A stretch of DNA of 64,000 nucleotides, from contig NZ_JADFBX010000017.1 in NCBI RefSeq assembly GCF_015223055.1, forward strand, positions 1-64,000. The letters run 5' to 3'. The position numbers were made by a program, and so were the translations under genes. The notes beneath the pieces are model-generated. The model was given only the letters and a program-made list of their open reading frames with translations. It ran no database searches and was not told where the DNA came from. Origin of the DNA: Pedobacter sp. MC2016-24 (GTDB lineage Bacteria; Bacteroidota; Bacteroidia; Sphingobacteriales; Sphingobacteriaceae). Positions 7,373 through 15,814 of this stretch are shown here, piece by piece (within the stretch, counting starts at the first letter, position 1; each line of letters begins with the position of its first letter).

Positions 7373-9522
7373 TGGAAGAGATCATTAAATTTTTAAGCCT
7401 TCTAAAAAAGTATCGTATAATCTTAATTATTATACCGGTTATCACTTTGATTATTACTTATTTTCTGGTCCGTAATCTTCCTGATTCTTATATGTCCCAG
7501 GCGCAGATTTCCACAGGAATTGTTGACGATACAAAACAAAATTTACTTGCCCAGAGCAGTCCACAGGCACAGCAGGTTGCCCAGGAGTTTAGTAACCTAA
7601 TGTCTATGATCCGGATGAAAAGAATATTGGATCAGATTTCATATCAACTGGTTATTCATGATCTCACTTCATCAAAGCCGTTCCGAAAGTTGAGTTCTCA
7701 AATTACAACACTAAGTACTGAGCAAAAAAAACATGATGTAGCTGCTTATCTGACAATGTATAATAAGCAGCTAAGTTTAAATTTATATAATTCAAAAGAA
7801 AAGATTCTTTACGACCAGATCCGCTCGATGCAATATGATAGCGATAATATTACTAATAAGCTAATGGTTTATCGATCGGGTGATTCAGATTTTATCGTTG
7901 TTCAATTTGAATCCGAAAATCCTGAGTTATCTGCATTTGTTTCGAATACGCTAGCCGCTGAATTTGTTAAATATTATTCCACTCAAGTGCGCGCAAATCA
8001 GGTTAAGACGACTAATTTCTTAAGTAATCTGCTCAATAAAAAAAGTGATACTTTAAGCAAAAGAATGGAGGAACTAAGGAACTACAAGATTAGAAATAGA
8101 GTCTTGAATCTCGATGAACAATCCAAACAACTCTATACCCGGATTATGGATTATGAGGAGAAAAAACAGGAAGCAACGCAGAACACATCTTCTTATGCCG
8201 GTGCGTTAAATGAGATTGATAATAAATTCAGCCCTGTTGACAGAAAATATATCGAAGCTACCTTATCCAAGGTTAATCAGAAAATTGTTAACACAAAAGA
8301 TGAATTGAGTGCCTTATACGATCTTTATTATAAAAATGATCTTGATGAGCGATATAAGCAATCTATTGATTCGCTACAGCAAAAATTGGGAGAGCAAATT
8401 AACAAATCAGCCGATCAGTATATAGTTAGTCCCCTCTCTACCAAGCAAGCGCTTGTAGAGGAAAAACTTGGACTAGAAGTTAAGCTTGATATCTCCAGAT
8501 ACAGCATTAATTCACTTGAGCGTGAGCTAAAGAAATTGAATGGGCAATTTGATCAGCTTGTTCCAAGAGAAGCTGAAGTTCAATCTTTTGAGATGAAATT
8601 GGATATTGCGACGAAGGAGTATTTGGATGTATTAAATAAATATAATCAAAGTAGTCTGGAATCTGATTTTGAAGTTAAGTTAAATGTTGTTCAGGCAGCA
8701 ATGCCTGGAGTAGCACAACCCTCAAAGAAAATGCTTTTAGTAATTTTGAGTGGAATTATCAGTTTAGTTTTTTGTGTCCTTGTCATCTTTGTACTATATT
8801 ACTTAAATAATAATATTATTACAGCTAAAGATTTGGCTAACACAAGTCAGTCACCGGTACTGGGATCACTGAATTATATCTCAACGGGTAAGGTCGACCT
8901 GTACAGGATTTGGAAAGATGATAATACCTCTAAAGCGGAGCGGGAATTTAAAAATGCGCTTAGGTCAATTCGGTATGAGATTGAAAATGACGTCAAAGGC
9001 AAAGTTATCGCTGTTACCAGTTTGGGTGCTAAAGAGGGTAAAAGCTTATTTTCTATAAGTCTTGCTTTTGCTTGGAAAATGACGAATCATAAAGTATTGG
9101 TTATTGATGGAAACTTCAATTCTCCTCATTTGACACCTTTAAGCAAAACTTCACCGTACTTGGAAGATTTTCTTCGAGATGGATCCGTCATGAACACAGA
9201 TGCTCAAACAAGTATAGGATTTGCATCTTTTCTCCCAAACAAAGGTGGAGATACTTCTATAATGGAATTAGCAGGGCAGGATATAATTAAAGATAGATTA
9301 GATTGGGCTAGGACAAAATTTGATATTATTATCATTGAAACGGCTCCTTTAGATGGTATTAATCAATCAAAAGAATGGTTTACCTTTTGTGACGGTATTA
9401 TCGGTGTCTTCAAATCTGGTCTGGCGATTAATTCTCAAAAGAAAATAAATATTGACTACCTGAGGGCTACCGGCTTGTTTAAAGGTTGGATATTGAATAT
9501 GACACCATCTGATTTAGAGTAA
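7372..9522 (+). CDS. Wzz/Wzc-like polysaccharide co-polymerase with degenerate kinase domain
   Basis: A 716-residue inner-membrane protein of the exopolysaccharide chain-length family. First membrane segment about residues 14-34, periplasmic region with strong coiled coil about 200-420, second membrane segment about 455-478, then a cytoplasmic P-loop domain about 540-716. Walker A is present (LGAKEGKSLF, about 550-560). The A' motif reads VIDGNFNSP where tyrosine autokinases have DxDxR, and Walker B reads IIIETAP where Asp is expected. No tyrosine cluster is found at the C-terminus. The domain may bind nucleotide but is unlikely to be an active BY-kinase, so control of chain length may not depend on tyrosine phosphorylation. 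Coupled by TAATG overlaps to the genes on both sides. Confidence 0.88.
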   Translation: MEEIIKFLSLLKKYRIILIIIPVITLIITYFLVRNLPDSYMSQAQISTGIVDDTKQNLLAQSSPQAQQVAQEFSNLMSMIRMKRILDQISYQLVIHDLTSSKPFRKLSSQITTLSTEQKKHDVAAYLTMYNKQLSLNLYNSKEKILYDQIRSMQYDSDNITNKLMVYRSGDSDFIVVQFESENPELSAFVSNTLAAEFVKYYSTQVRANQVKTTNFLSNLLNKKSDTLSKRMEELRNYKIRNRVLNLDEQSKQLYTRIMDYEEKKQEATQNTSSYAGALNEIDNKFSPVDRKYIEATLSKVNQKIVNTKDELSALYDLYYKNDLDERYKQSIDSLQQKLGEQINKSADQYIVSPLSTKQALVEEKLGLEVKLDISRYSINSLERELKKLNGQFDQLVPREAEVQSFEMKLDIATKEYLDVLNKYNQSSLESDFEVKLNVVQAAMPGVAQPSKKMLLVILSGIISLVFCVLVIFVLYYLNNNIITAKDLANTSQSPVLGSLNYISTGKVDLYRIWKDDNTSKAEREFKNALRSIRYEIENDVKGKVIAVTSLGAKEGKSLFSISLAFAWKMTNHKVLVIDGNFNSPHLTPLSKTSPYLEDFLRDGSVMNTDAQTSIGFASFLPNKGGDTSIMELAGQDIIKDRLDWARTKFDIIIIETAPLDGINQSKEWFTFCDGIIGVFKSGLAINSQKKINIDYLRATGLFKGWILNMTPSDLE

Positions 9523-10697
9523 TGGAGATTTTAAAAGCTTTCTGGCTTGCAATACAGTTTATTTTAGGTTACAATCTTTTGTTTCCAGGATTATTATATC
9601 TTTTTTGCCTTTTTTTTTCTCCAGTAAGGAAAACCATAACCAAAGAACCTGATATTATTGATTATGGCATTATAGTTACTGCCTTTCAGTATACAAATAC
9701 TTTAGTGAGCGTTATTGGTTCAATTTTAAAACTTAACTATTCTAACTATCTGATTTATATTGTAGCAGACAACTGTGATATTAGTGAATTACATTTTGAA
9801 GATCCCAGGGTGATACTGTTGCGTCCCGAAGATGTGTTAGCCAGCAATACTGCCTCCCATGCTTACGCTATTCAAAATTTTAAAAGAGCCCATGACTGTA
9901 TTACCATTGTAGATAGTGATAATCTGGTTGATCCTGAATATCTAAATCAGCTGAACATTAACTTTTCGCAAGGATTTGATGCTGTACAGGGTTTAAGAGC
10001 AGCAAAAAATCTGGATGGAAAGATTGCCTGTCTTGATGCTGCAAGAGATATTTATTATCATTTTTACGATGGGAAATTATTGTATCAATCCGGGTCGTCT
10101 GCAACTTTATCTGGTTCCGGTATGGCTTTCAGAACTAGTTTATACATTTCGTTTTTGAATACACATAAGGTTACAGGTGCTGGTTTTGACAAGGTTTTGC
10201 AGGCCTGGATTTTGCTGAACAATAAACGTATAGCCTTCAATGAACATGCTGTTGTTTTTGACGAAAAAACGGCTAAGACTGAACAATTGGTTAATCAGAG
10301 AAGCAGATGGATAAATACATGGTTTAAATATTTTAAATATGGTTTTCATATTTTGTTTAAGGGAATTTATCGATTTGATAGAAACCAGTTCATATTTGGA
10401 TTTGTTTTATTAAGACCACCGTTGTTCATTTTTCTCATACTTGCTTTAGGTTGTTTGCTTATTAACCTTTTGACAGGAAGTATAATGGCGGCAAGTTTGT
10501 GGACATTTAGTATACTGTTCTTCGTGCTTTTCTTTTTTGTTGCATTGTGGAGTTCAAATACAGATCAAAGGATTTATGCTTCACTAAAAAGCGTACCTAA
10601 ATTTATCTTCTTTCAACTTATTTCACTGACGAAAGCCTGGAAGGCAAATAAGATTTCAATATCAACAAAACATGAAGGTTATGAGAATAGAATTTGA
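9522..10697 (+). CDS. Membrane glycosyltransferase family 2 (processive type)
   Basis: A 391-residue GT2 protein with an N-terminal membrane segment (about 8-30), a cytoplasmic catalytic domain (about 40-280) and C-terminal membrane segments (about 292-345). Seen motifs are IVDSDNLVDPEY (the metal-binding DxD) and QRSRWINTWF, the Q-x-x-R-W signature of processive synthases such as cellulose, hyaluronan and NodC enzymes. It probably transfers sugars to the growing exopolysaccharide or lipid-linked repeat unit at the inner membrane; donor and linkage cannot be told. The start overlaps the previous stop by TAATG, and its 3' end overlaps a 42-codon frame by 17 bases. Confidence 0.87.
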   Translation: MEILKAFWLAIQFILGYNLLFPGLLYLFCLFFSPVRKTITKEPDIIDYGIIVTAFQYTNTLVSVIGSILKLNYSNYLIYIVADNCDISELHFEDPRVILLRPEDVLASNTASHAYAIQNFKRAHDCITIVDSDNLVDPEYLNQLNINFSQGFDAVQGLRAAKNLDGKIACLDAARDIYYHFYDGKLLYQSGSSATLSGSGMAFRTSLYISFLNTHKVTGAGFDKVLQAWILLNNKRIAFNEHAVVFDEKTAKTEQLVNQRSRWINTWFKYFKYGFHILFKGIYRFDRNQFIFGFVLLRPPLFIFLILALGCLLINLLTGSIMAASLWTFSILFFVLFFFVALWSSNTDQRIYASLKSVPKFIFFQLISLTKAWKANKISISTKHEGYENRI

Positions 10698-10809
10698 AGA
10701 CCGCGTTCAAAAACAAGAAAGGATAATCGTTAACCTTAAACGTAAAGTAGCAATAGCTTTGGTATTATTGAGTTTAACGTTTTTCTTTTTTAAAATTCTG
10801 TTTTTTTAA
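10681..10809 (+). CDS. 42-residue single-span membrane microprotein in EPS operon
   Basis: A short open frame that starts with ATG inside the end of the glycosyltransferase gene (17-base overlap, different frame) and stops in a TAATG that gives the start of the next gene. The product is a charged N-terminal half (RIEFEDRVQKQERIIVNLKRK) carrying positive residues just before a hydrophobic stretch (about 23-42) rich in Leu and Phe. This predicts a single tail-anchored inner-membrane span with the basic end in the cytoplasm. The perfect fit to the chain of overlapping starts and stops in this operon is the main support. No family was recognised. A role as a small subunit of the glycosyltransferase or the polymerase that flank it is a guess from position. 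Confidence 0.65.
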   Translation: MRIEFEDRVQKQERIIVNLKRKVAIALVLLSLTFFFFKILFF

Positions 10810-12263
10810 TGAATAAACTGTCAGAGCGGTTAAGTAGTGTCAACCCCAAAATCATGGTTGTCTTTTTTGTTATATTTTTGACATTGATGGCATCAGTTTT
10901 AGCTTTTTTAACCACATTGATGGGTGTAAAAGGCGCAATATTCTTTTTGGCTGTTACAGGTGGACCTGTTTTAATTTATTTTATCGTCAGGTATCCTAAA
11001 TTCGGTGTCATTCTTTACCTGATTATGGCTTATTTGCTAATGTATGTATTGGGTTTTGGAATAGATTTTCCTCTTGGTACGCTAATGGACGCCACTTTGG
11101 TTTTGCTTTTAATAGGCTTTCTGCTTAAGCAAAAATTTGAACCCAATTGGGAGATTTTTAAAAATGCCACTACAACCATCATATTGATATGGATCTTTTA
11201 TAACGTCCTCATGGTAATTAATCCGGCAGCGGAATCTCGCTTGGCCTGGGTATACACCATACGGTCAGTTGCGGGAGTTATGCTTTCATATTTTATTTTT
11301 AACTATCAGATCAAAACCGTGGCATTCATTCGGTTGATTATCAAATTCTGGCTTACTCTTTCAGTATTTGCCGCACTTTATGCCATCAAACAAGAATATT
11401 TTGGTTTTTTTGCCTATGAAGAACGAGCATTAAATAATGATCCCATGCTTCAGGCATTATTGTATATAGATGGACACTGGCGAAAGTCGTCTATTTTCTC
11501 AGACCCCGTTGCTTTTTCATATAATATGGTGGCCAGTGGAATTTTTTGTATTTGTATGCTTTTTGGGCCTTCAAGCAGGAATCTCAAAATTCTGTTTAGT
11601 TTAATGGCATTATTATTCTTTTTTGTAATGCTCTTTTCGGGTACGCGTGCGGCTTATGTACTTTTACCTGCAGCAATGGGATTGCTATTTATATTAAAAT
11701 TCAACCTGCGTGTTCTAATTTTTACAGGGATTTTTGCAGTTTTTATGATTGGACTGATTAATGTACCAACATCTAATTCCAATCTGGCAAGATTTCAAAC
11801 TGCATTTAGGCCAAATAATGATGCCTCTTATAATGTTAGGGTTGAAAACCAAAAGAAGATTCAACCATTTATCAGGTCTCATCCTATAGGTGGGGGCTTA
11901 GGATCCACCGGCGTATGGGGAGTTCGTTTTGCTCCATACTCTTTCCTTGCCCAATTTCCACCGGATAGTGGTTATGTAAGGGTTGCTGTGGAACTTGGTT
12001 GGGTTGGCTTATTTCTAATCTGTTGTCTGATGTTTATTGTGCTTAAAACAGGAATTAACAATTATTTTAAGATTAAAGATCCTGAACTTAAAACATACTG
12101 TCTGGCAATGGTGTTGATGATTTTCGCTATCAATATTGGTAATTTTCCGCAAGAGGCTATTGTGCAGTTCCCACTCAATGTGTTTTTTTATTTATTTATT
12201 GCCCTGATCAATGTAACCTATCGTTTGGATCAGGAGAAACAAGTTTCAAGCCCAGAGGTATGA
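10809..12263 (+). CDS. O-antigen ligase/polymerase (Wzy-like) membrane protein
   Basis: A 484-residue polytopic protein with about 11-12 hydrophobic segments spread from residue 17 to 470. The large periplasmic loop after FSGTRAAYVLLPA (about 278-290) and the RSHPIGGGLGSTG segment (about 355-368) match the Wzy_C/O-antigen ligase pattern, including the conserved Arg and Gly residues. Expected job: polymerise lipid-linked repeat units on the periplasmic face after Wzx flipping. It sits between the microprotein (TAATG overlap) and a glycosyltransferase (ATGA overlap), so it belongs to the same operon. Ligase and polymerase cannot be separated by sequence, but a polymerase fits the presence of Wzz-like and Wzx genes. 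Confidence 0.88.
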   Translation: MNKLSERLSSVNPKIMVVFFVIFLTLMASVLAFLTTLMGVKGAIFFLAVTGGPVLIYFIVRYPKFGVILYLIMAYLLMYVLGFGIDFPLGTLMDATLVLLLIGFLLKQKFEPNWEIFKNATTTIILIWIFYNVLMVINPAAESRLAWVYTIRSVAGVMLSYFIFNYQIKTVAFIRLIIKFWLTLSVFAALYAIKQEYFGFFAYEERALNNDPMLQALLYIDGHWRKSSIFSDPVAFSYNMVASGIFCICMLFGPSSRNLKILFSLMALLFFFVMLFSGTRAAYVLLPAAMGLLFILKFNLRVLIFTGIFAVFMIGLINVPTSNSNLARFQTAFRPNNDASYNVRVENQKKIQPFIRSHPIGGGLGSTGVWGVRFAPYSFLAQFPPDSGYVRVAVELGWVGLFLICCLMFIVLKTGINNYFKIKDPELKTYCLAMVLMIFAINIGNFPQEAIVQFPLNVFFYLFIALINVTYRLDQEKQVSSPEV

Positions 12264-13483
12264 TCTTAGAGAAGAAAGTGATTTTTATATTCGGAATTGC
12301 AAAATTTGACGGACAATTTGAATCTACCAGTTTCACTACAGCTAAATTTTTAGCCCGCTATAATAAAGTTTATTATATTGATTATCCTTACACGGTTAAA
12401 GATTATTTTCTTAATCGACATACTTCTGAATTTAATAAACGTAGAAAGGCATTTTTCAATTCTTCCTTATGTTTATTGGATACCGATATTGAAAACCTGA
12501 AGATTTTAATTCTTCCACCAGTATTGTCAATCAATTTTTTACCAGAGAACTGGATTTATCGTTGGTTATTAAGGAGAAGCGAAAATTTAATCATCAGGAG
12601 GTTAAAGCAGATTATGACTCGAATGAAAATAAATGAGCTTGTCTTTATAAATTCTTTTAACTTTCATTATCCGGATGTCTCTATAGCGCTAAAGCCAATA
12701 CTTTCTGTGTATCATTGCGTAGATCCATTAGTCATCGATCACGATAGAAGGCACGGGATTGTTTCAGAACACATGATTGTGAAAAATGCAGATTTGATTG
12801 TATGTACTAGTCTACAGCTCTATCGCGAGAAAAAGGCAGAAAATATCAACACCTTTTTTATACCTAATGCAGCAGATCTTGAACATAGTGTAAAAGCCAT
12901 GGATCCTTCACTTGAGGTCCACCCACTTGTGGGAGAAATTGCAGGACCGAGGGTTGGATATTTCGGTAATATAGAAAGGAGAATGGATTTTGATCTTTTA
13001 GCTAAGCTGGCTTTACTCAATCCTGCTGTGAACTTCGTTTTTGCGGGTCCAGTTTCAGAACAATACATACCAGATGGATTTCGTCAAATGGATAACGTTC
13101 ATTTTATAGGTAGAATCCCGTATGATTTAATGCCTTCTGTAATAAAAGGATTTGATGTCGCAATTATTCCATTCAAAAAAGATGAAGTTAGCGCGACTAT
13201 TTTTCCTTTGAAACTTTTTGAATACCTGGGCGCAGGCAAGCCGGTAATCGCAACAGACTTCAATCCTGACCTTAAAGTATTTACTAGAGATACAGTTTAC
13301 TATTGTAGTAGCGCTCAAGAATTTACGGGTGCCATAGCTGATTCTATAAGTCAGAACAATGATCAGGCAAAAAAAGCGAGACTTTTAGTTGCTTCGGAAA
13401 ATACCTGGGAAAAAAGACTTACAGAATTTAGTACACTTATCGCAGAATTTTATCAATATGCCTCTTCTAATAAAACGATATGA
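12260..13483 (+). CDS. GT-B glycosyltransferase (GT1/GT4-like)
   Basis: A 407-residue cytoplasmic protein with two Rossmann-like halves. The N-terminal half is the acceptor side (VIFIFGIAKFDGQFES). The C-terminal half has VGYFGNIERRMDF, VNFVFAGP, FIGRIPYDLMPSVIKGFDVAIIPF and the donor-binding FPLKLFEYLGAGKPVIATD, which is typical of TuaH-like and group 1 glycosyltransferases. It overlaps the polymerase by four bases (ATGA) and the next glycosyltransferase by four bases. It should add one sugar to the repeat unit; the sugar cannot be inferred. Confidence 0.87.
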   Translation: MILEKKVIFIFGIAKFDGQFESTSFTTAKFLARYNKVYYIDYPYTVKDYFLNRHTSEFNKRRKAFFNSSLCLLDTDIENLKILILPPVLSINFLPENWIYRWLLRRSENLIIRRLKQIMTRMKINELVFINSFNFHYPDVSIALKPILSVYHCVDPLVIDHDRRHGIVSEHMIVKNADLIVCTSLQLYREKKAENINTFFIPNAADLEHSVKAMDPSLEVHPLVGEIAGPRVGYFGNIERRMDFDLLAKLALLNPAVNFVFAGPVSEQYIPDGFRQMDNVHFIGRIPYDLMPSVIKGFDVAIIPFKKDEVSATIFPLKLFEYLGAGKPVIATDFNPDLKVFTRDTVYYCSSAQEFTGAIADSISQNNDQAKKARLLVASENTWEKRLTEFSTLIAEFYQYASSNKTI

Positions 13484-14580
13484 TAAAAGTTTTTTTTGAC
13501 CATCAAAAATTTACTACCCAAAAGTATGGTGGTATAAGCCGTTATTTTGCCAGTATTATTCAGGAAATTAAAAATGAACCTGATTTTGATTATCAATTAG
13601 GTTTATTATATTCTGATAATCATTACATTAAAGATGAATATCAAGCCTTTAATAATGCAGTTGGCCGAAAACTATCTAAAACTATTCTGGGAAAACGGAT
13701 TTATAATTTAAATGAAGCTTATTGTACTCGTCTGCTTCGTAAAAACGACTTTGATATTTTTCATCCTACTTATTATGATCCTTATTTTATAAAAGATCTT
13801 AAAAAGCCTATGGTTACTACTATTCATGATATGACATATGAACGACTGCCTGAATATTTTTGGGCAAACGATCCCCTGACTTATCAGAAGCGAATTAACA
13901 TTGAAAAGGCTGATCGTATAATAGCAATTTCTGAAACCACCAAAAATGACCTCCTTGAATTAAGTAATGTTTCTGAAGATAAAATTAGTGTTATTTACCA
14001 TGGAATTGATATTGACACACCGTTGGTATTTCAAAATATAAAAAGTTTACCTGATCAATACATATTATTTGTAGGTGATAGAAGTGGTTACAAAAATTTT
14101 TATTTATTTATTGAGGCATTTAAAGAGATCAACTTTAGATTCCCTGAAATTAAATTGGTATTAAGTGGAGGAGGGACGTTAGGAATAGCCGATCAGGAAC
14201 TGTTGATTAGAAATAAACTGACAAATAGCGTTTCGCATGTGCAGGTTACCGATGAGGAGCTTAATTTTCTTTATCAAAATGCAGTGCTTTTTGTTTATCC
14301 ATCGTTATACGAAGGCTTTGGTTTGCCAATTCTGGAAGCATTTAAAGCACGATGCCCCGTGTTGCTAAGTGACATTGACTGTTTCAAAGAGGTGGCGGGA
14401 GATGCTGCAGTGTTTTTCAGTAAACACAGTAAAGAAGATCTGATTCATCAGATTACTTCTGTTTTAATGCACTCTAATATTAGGAAAGAATTAATATCCA
14501 AGGGAGCGGAACGAATTAAATTGTTTCCGTTAGCTGATTGTATTCAGCATACGCTAAATTTGTATAAAACACTGGCTTAA
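13480..14580 (+). CDS. Glycosyltransferase family 4
   Basis: A 366-residue GT-B enzyme. The start has the mannosyltransferase-like opening with KYGGISRYFASIIQEI (about residues 14-29), then TIHDMTYERLPEYF and IIAISETTKNDLLE. The donor domain shows ILFVGDRSGYKNFYLFIEAF (about 190-210) and FVYPSLYEGFGLPILEAF (about 268-286), which contains the E-x7-E signature of retaining GT4 enzymes. Similar proteins are often annotated as mannosyltransferases, but substrate cannot be read. Overlaps by four bases upstream and by one base (TAATG) downstream. It is related to the next gene, probably by old duplication. Confidence 0.9.
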   Translation: MIKVFFDHQKFTTQKYGGISRYFASIIQEIKNEPDFDYQLGLLYSDNHYIKDEYQAFNNAVGRKLSKTILGKRIYNLNEAYCTRLLRKNDFDIFHPTYYDPYFIKDLKKPMVTTIHDMTYERLPEYFWANDPLTYQKRINIEKADRIIAISETTKNDLLELSNVSEDKISVIYHGIDIDTPLVFQNIKSLPDQYILFVGDRSGYKNFYLFIEAFKEINFRFPEIKLVLSGGGTLGIADQELLIRNKLTNSVSHVQVTDEELNFLYQNAVLFVYPSLYEGFGLPILEAFKARCPVLLSDIDCFKEVAGDAAVFFSKHSKEDLIHQITSVLMHSNIRKELISKGAERIKLFPLADCIQHTLNLYKTLA

Positions 14581-15782
14581 TGAAAATCATTATAGACGCG
14601 ATGGCTTTAGGAGCTGCTTATGCAAACCCAACAGGTAGAACAGGTGTTTTTAGAGTTGTTGATCAGTTGGTCAAAGGAATCGATGGACGCAAGAACTGCG
14701 ACCTGTCTTTGGTTGCAACCAACTTTAGTAGAGATGCGAATTCTTTTTTAAAAGAACAAAAAGATTACGACCAGCATATCGTTTATCCCACTAATAAGGA
14801 CAGACTAGTAGAGAAAGTAAGGAACAGGACTCATCAACTGAATTTGTGGCCAATAAATCGATTAGAAACTAATTTAGAAAAGCTTTTAAAAATTAGCGAT
14901 GTTTATCACTCACCTTATATGCCTATTCCAGAAGCTGTGATTAACCAACATAAAACGAAATCTTTTTTAACTGTTCACGATTTAATTCCGATTTTACATC
15001 CCGAATATTTTGAAGATAACGGAAGACCTTTGGTGGCAGTAGCTATTGAAAGCGCCATAAATGAAGGGTGGTTTTTTTGTGTTTCAAATTCAACTAAAAA
15101 TGACTTGTGTACACATTATCCTATTGATCCAAATAGGGTATTTGTTACCCATCTTGCTGCCTCAAGATCTCGGTTCCATAAAATCGATGATCAATTAAAA
15201 ATTGAAACTATAAAAGCTAAATATGGGATCGCAGAACAGCCTTATTTCTTAAGTCTTTGTACTTTAGAACCCAGGAAAAATGTCGATCAGATCATCCGTA
15301 GCTTTATTCATTTAGTGGAGCAAGAAGCAATTCATGATCTCAACCTCGTTTTAATTGGTAGTAAGGGCTGGGATTTCGACCCTATATTTTCGGCTATCAA
15401 GAATGCGAATCGTTTCAAATCCAGAATTATAGTGACTGGTTTTGTTGATGATGCCGATCTGGCCTACCTGTATAGTGGCGCATTTGGGTTTATTTATGCT
15501 TCTTTTTATGAAGGCTTTGGTTTGCCGCCATTAGAAGCTATGCAGTGTGGTTTACCAGTAGTCACCTCAAATACATCTTCTTTGCCAGAAGTAGTAGGGG
15601 AAGCTGGGATTTTAATTGATCCAAGAGATGGAACAGCTTTATCTCAACAGATGCTGAACTTATATCAGAACGAATCTTTAAGGGCTGAACTTTCAATTAA
15701 ATCAATTAAACAAGCTGAAAAATTTAGCTGGGATAATTTTGTTGAGCAAACAATTTATGGTTATCAAAAATCATTGTTGTAA
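14580..15782 (+). CDS. Glycosyltransferase family 4
   Basis: A 400-residue GT-B enzyme. Seen motifs are LTVHDLIPILHPEYF (about 137-151), CVSNSTKNDLC (about 166-176), SLCTLEPRKNVDQIIRSF (about 224-241) and the donor-site FIYASFYEGFGLPPLEAM (about 303-320) with the E-x7-E pair. It shares order and spacing with the preceding enzyme. Last glycosyltransferase of the overlapping plus-strand operon; a 32-base gap then leads to the flippase gene. Donor sugar unknown. Confidence 0.9.
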   Translation: MKIIIDAMALGAAYANPTGRTGVFRVVDQLVKGIDGRKNCDLSLVATNFSRDANSFLKEQKDYDQHIVYPTNKDRLVEKVRNRTHQLNLWPINRLETNLEKLLKISDVYHSPYMPIPEAVINQHKTKSFLTVHDLIPILHPEYFEDNGRPLVAVAIESAINEGWFFCVSNSTKNDLCTHYPIDPNRVFVTHLAASRSRFHKIDDQLKIETIKAKYGIAEQPYFLSLCTLEPRKNVDQIIRSFIHLVEQEAIHDLNLVLIGSKGWDFDPIFSAIKNANRFKSRIIVTGFVDDADLAYLYSGAFGFIYASFYEGFGLPPLEAMQCGLPVVTSNTSSLPEVVGEAGILIDPRDGTALSQQMLNLYQNESLRAELSIKSIKQAEKFSWDNFVEQTIYGYQKSLL

Positions 15783-15814
15783 ATTGATATAAAATTTTAA
15801 AAAGAATAATAAGT

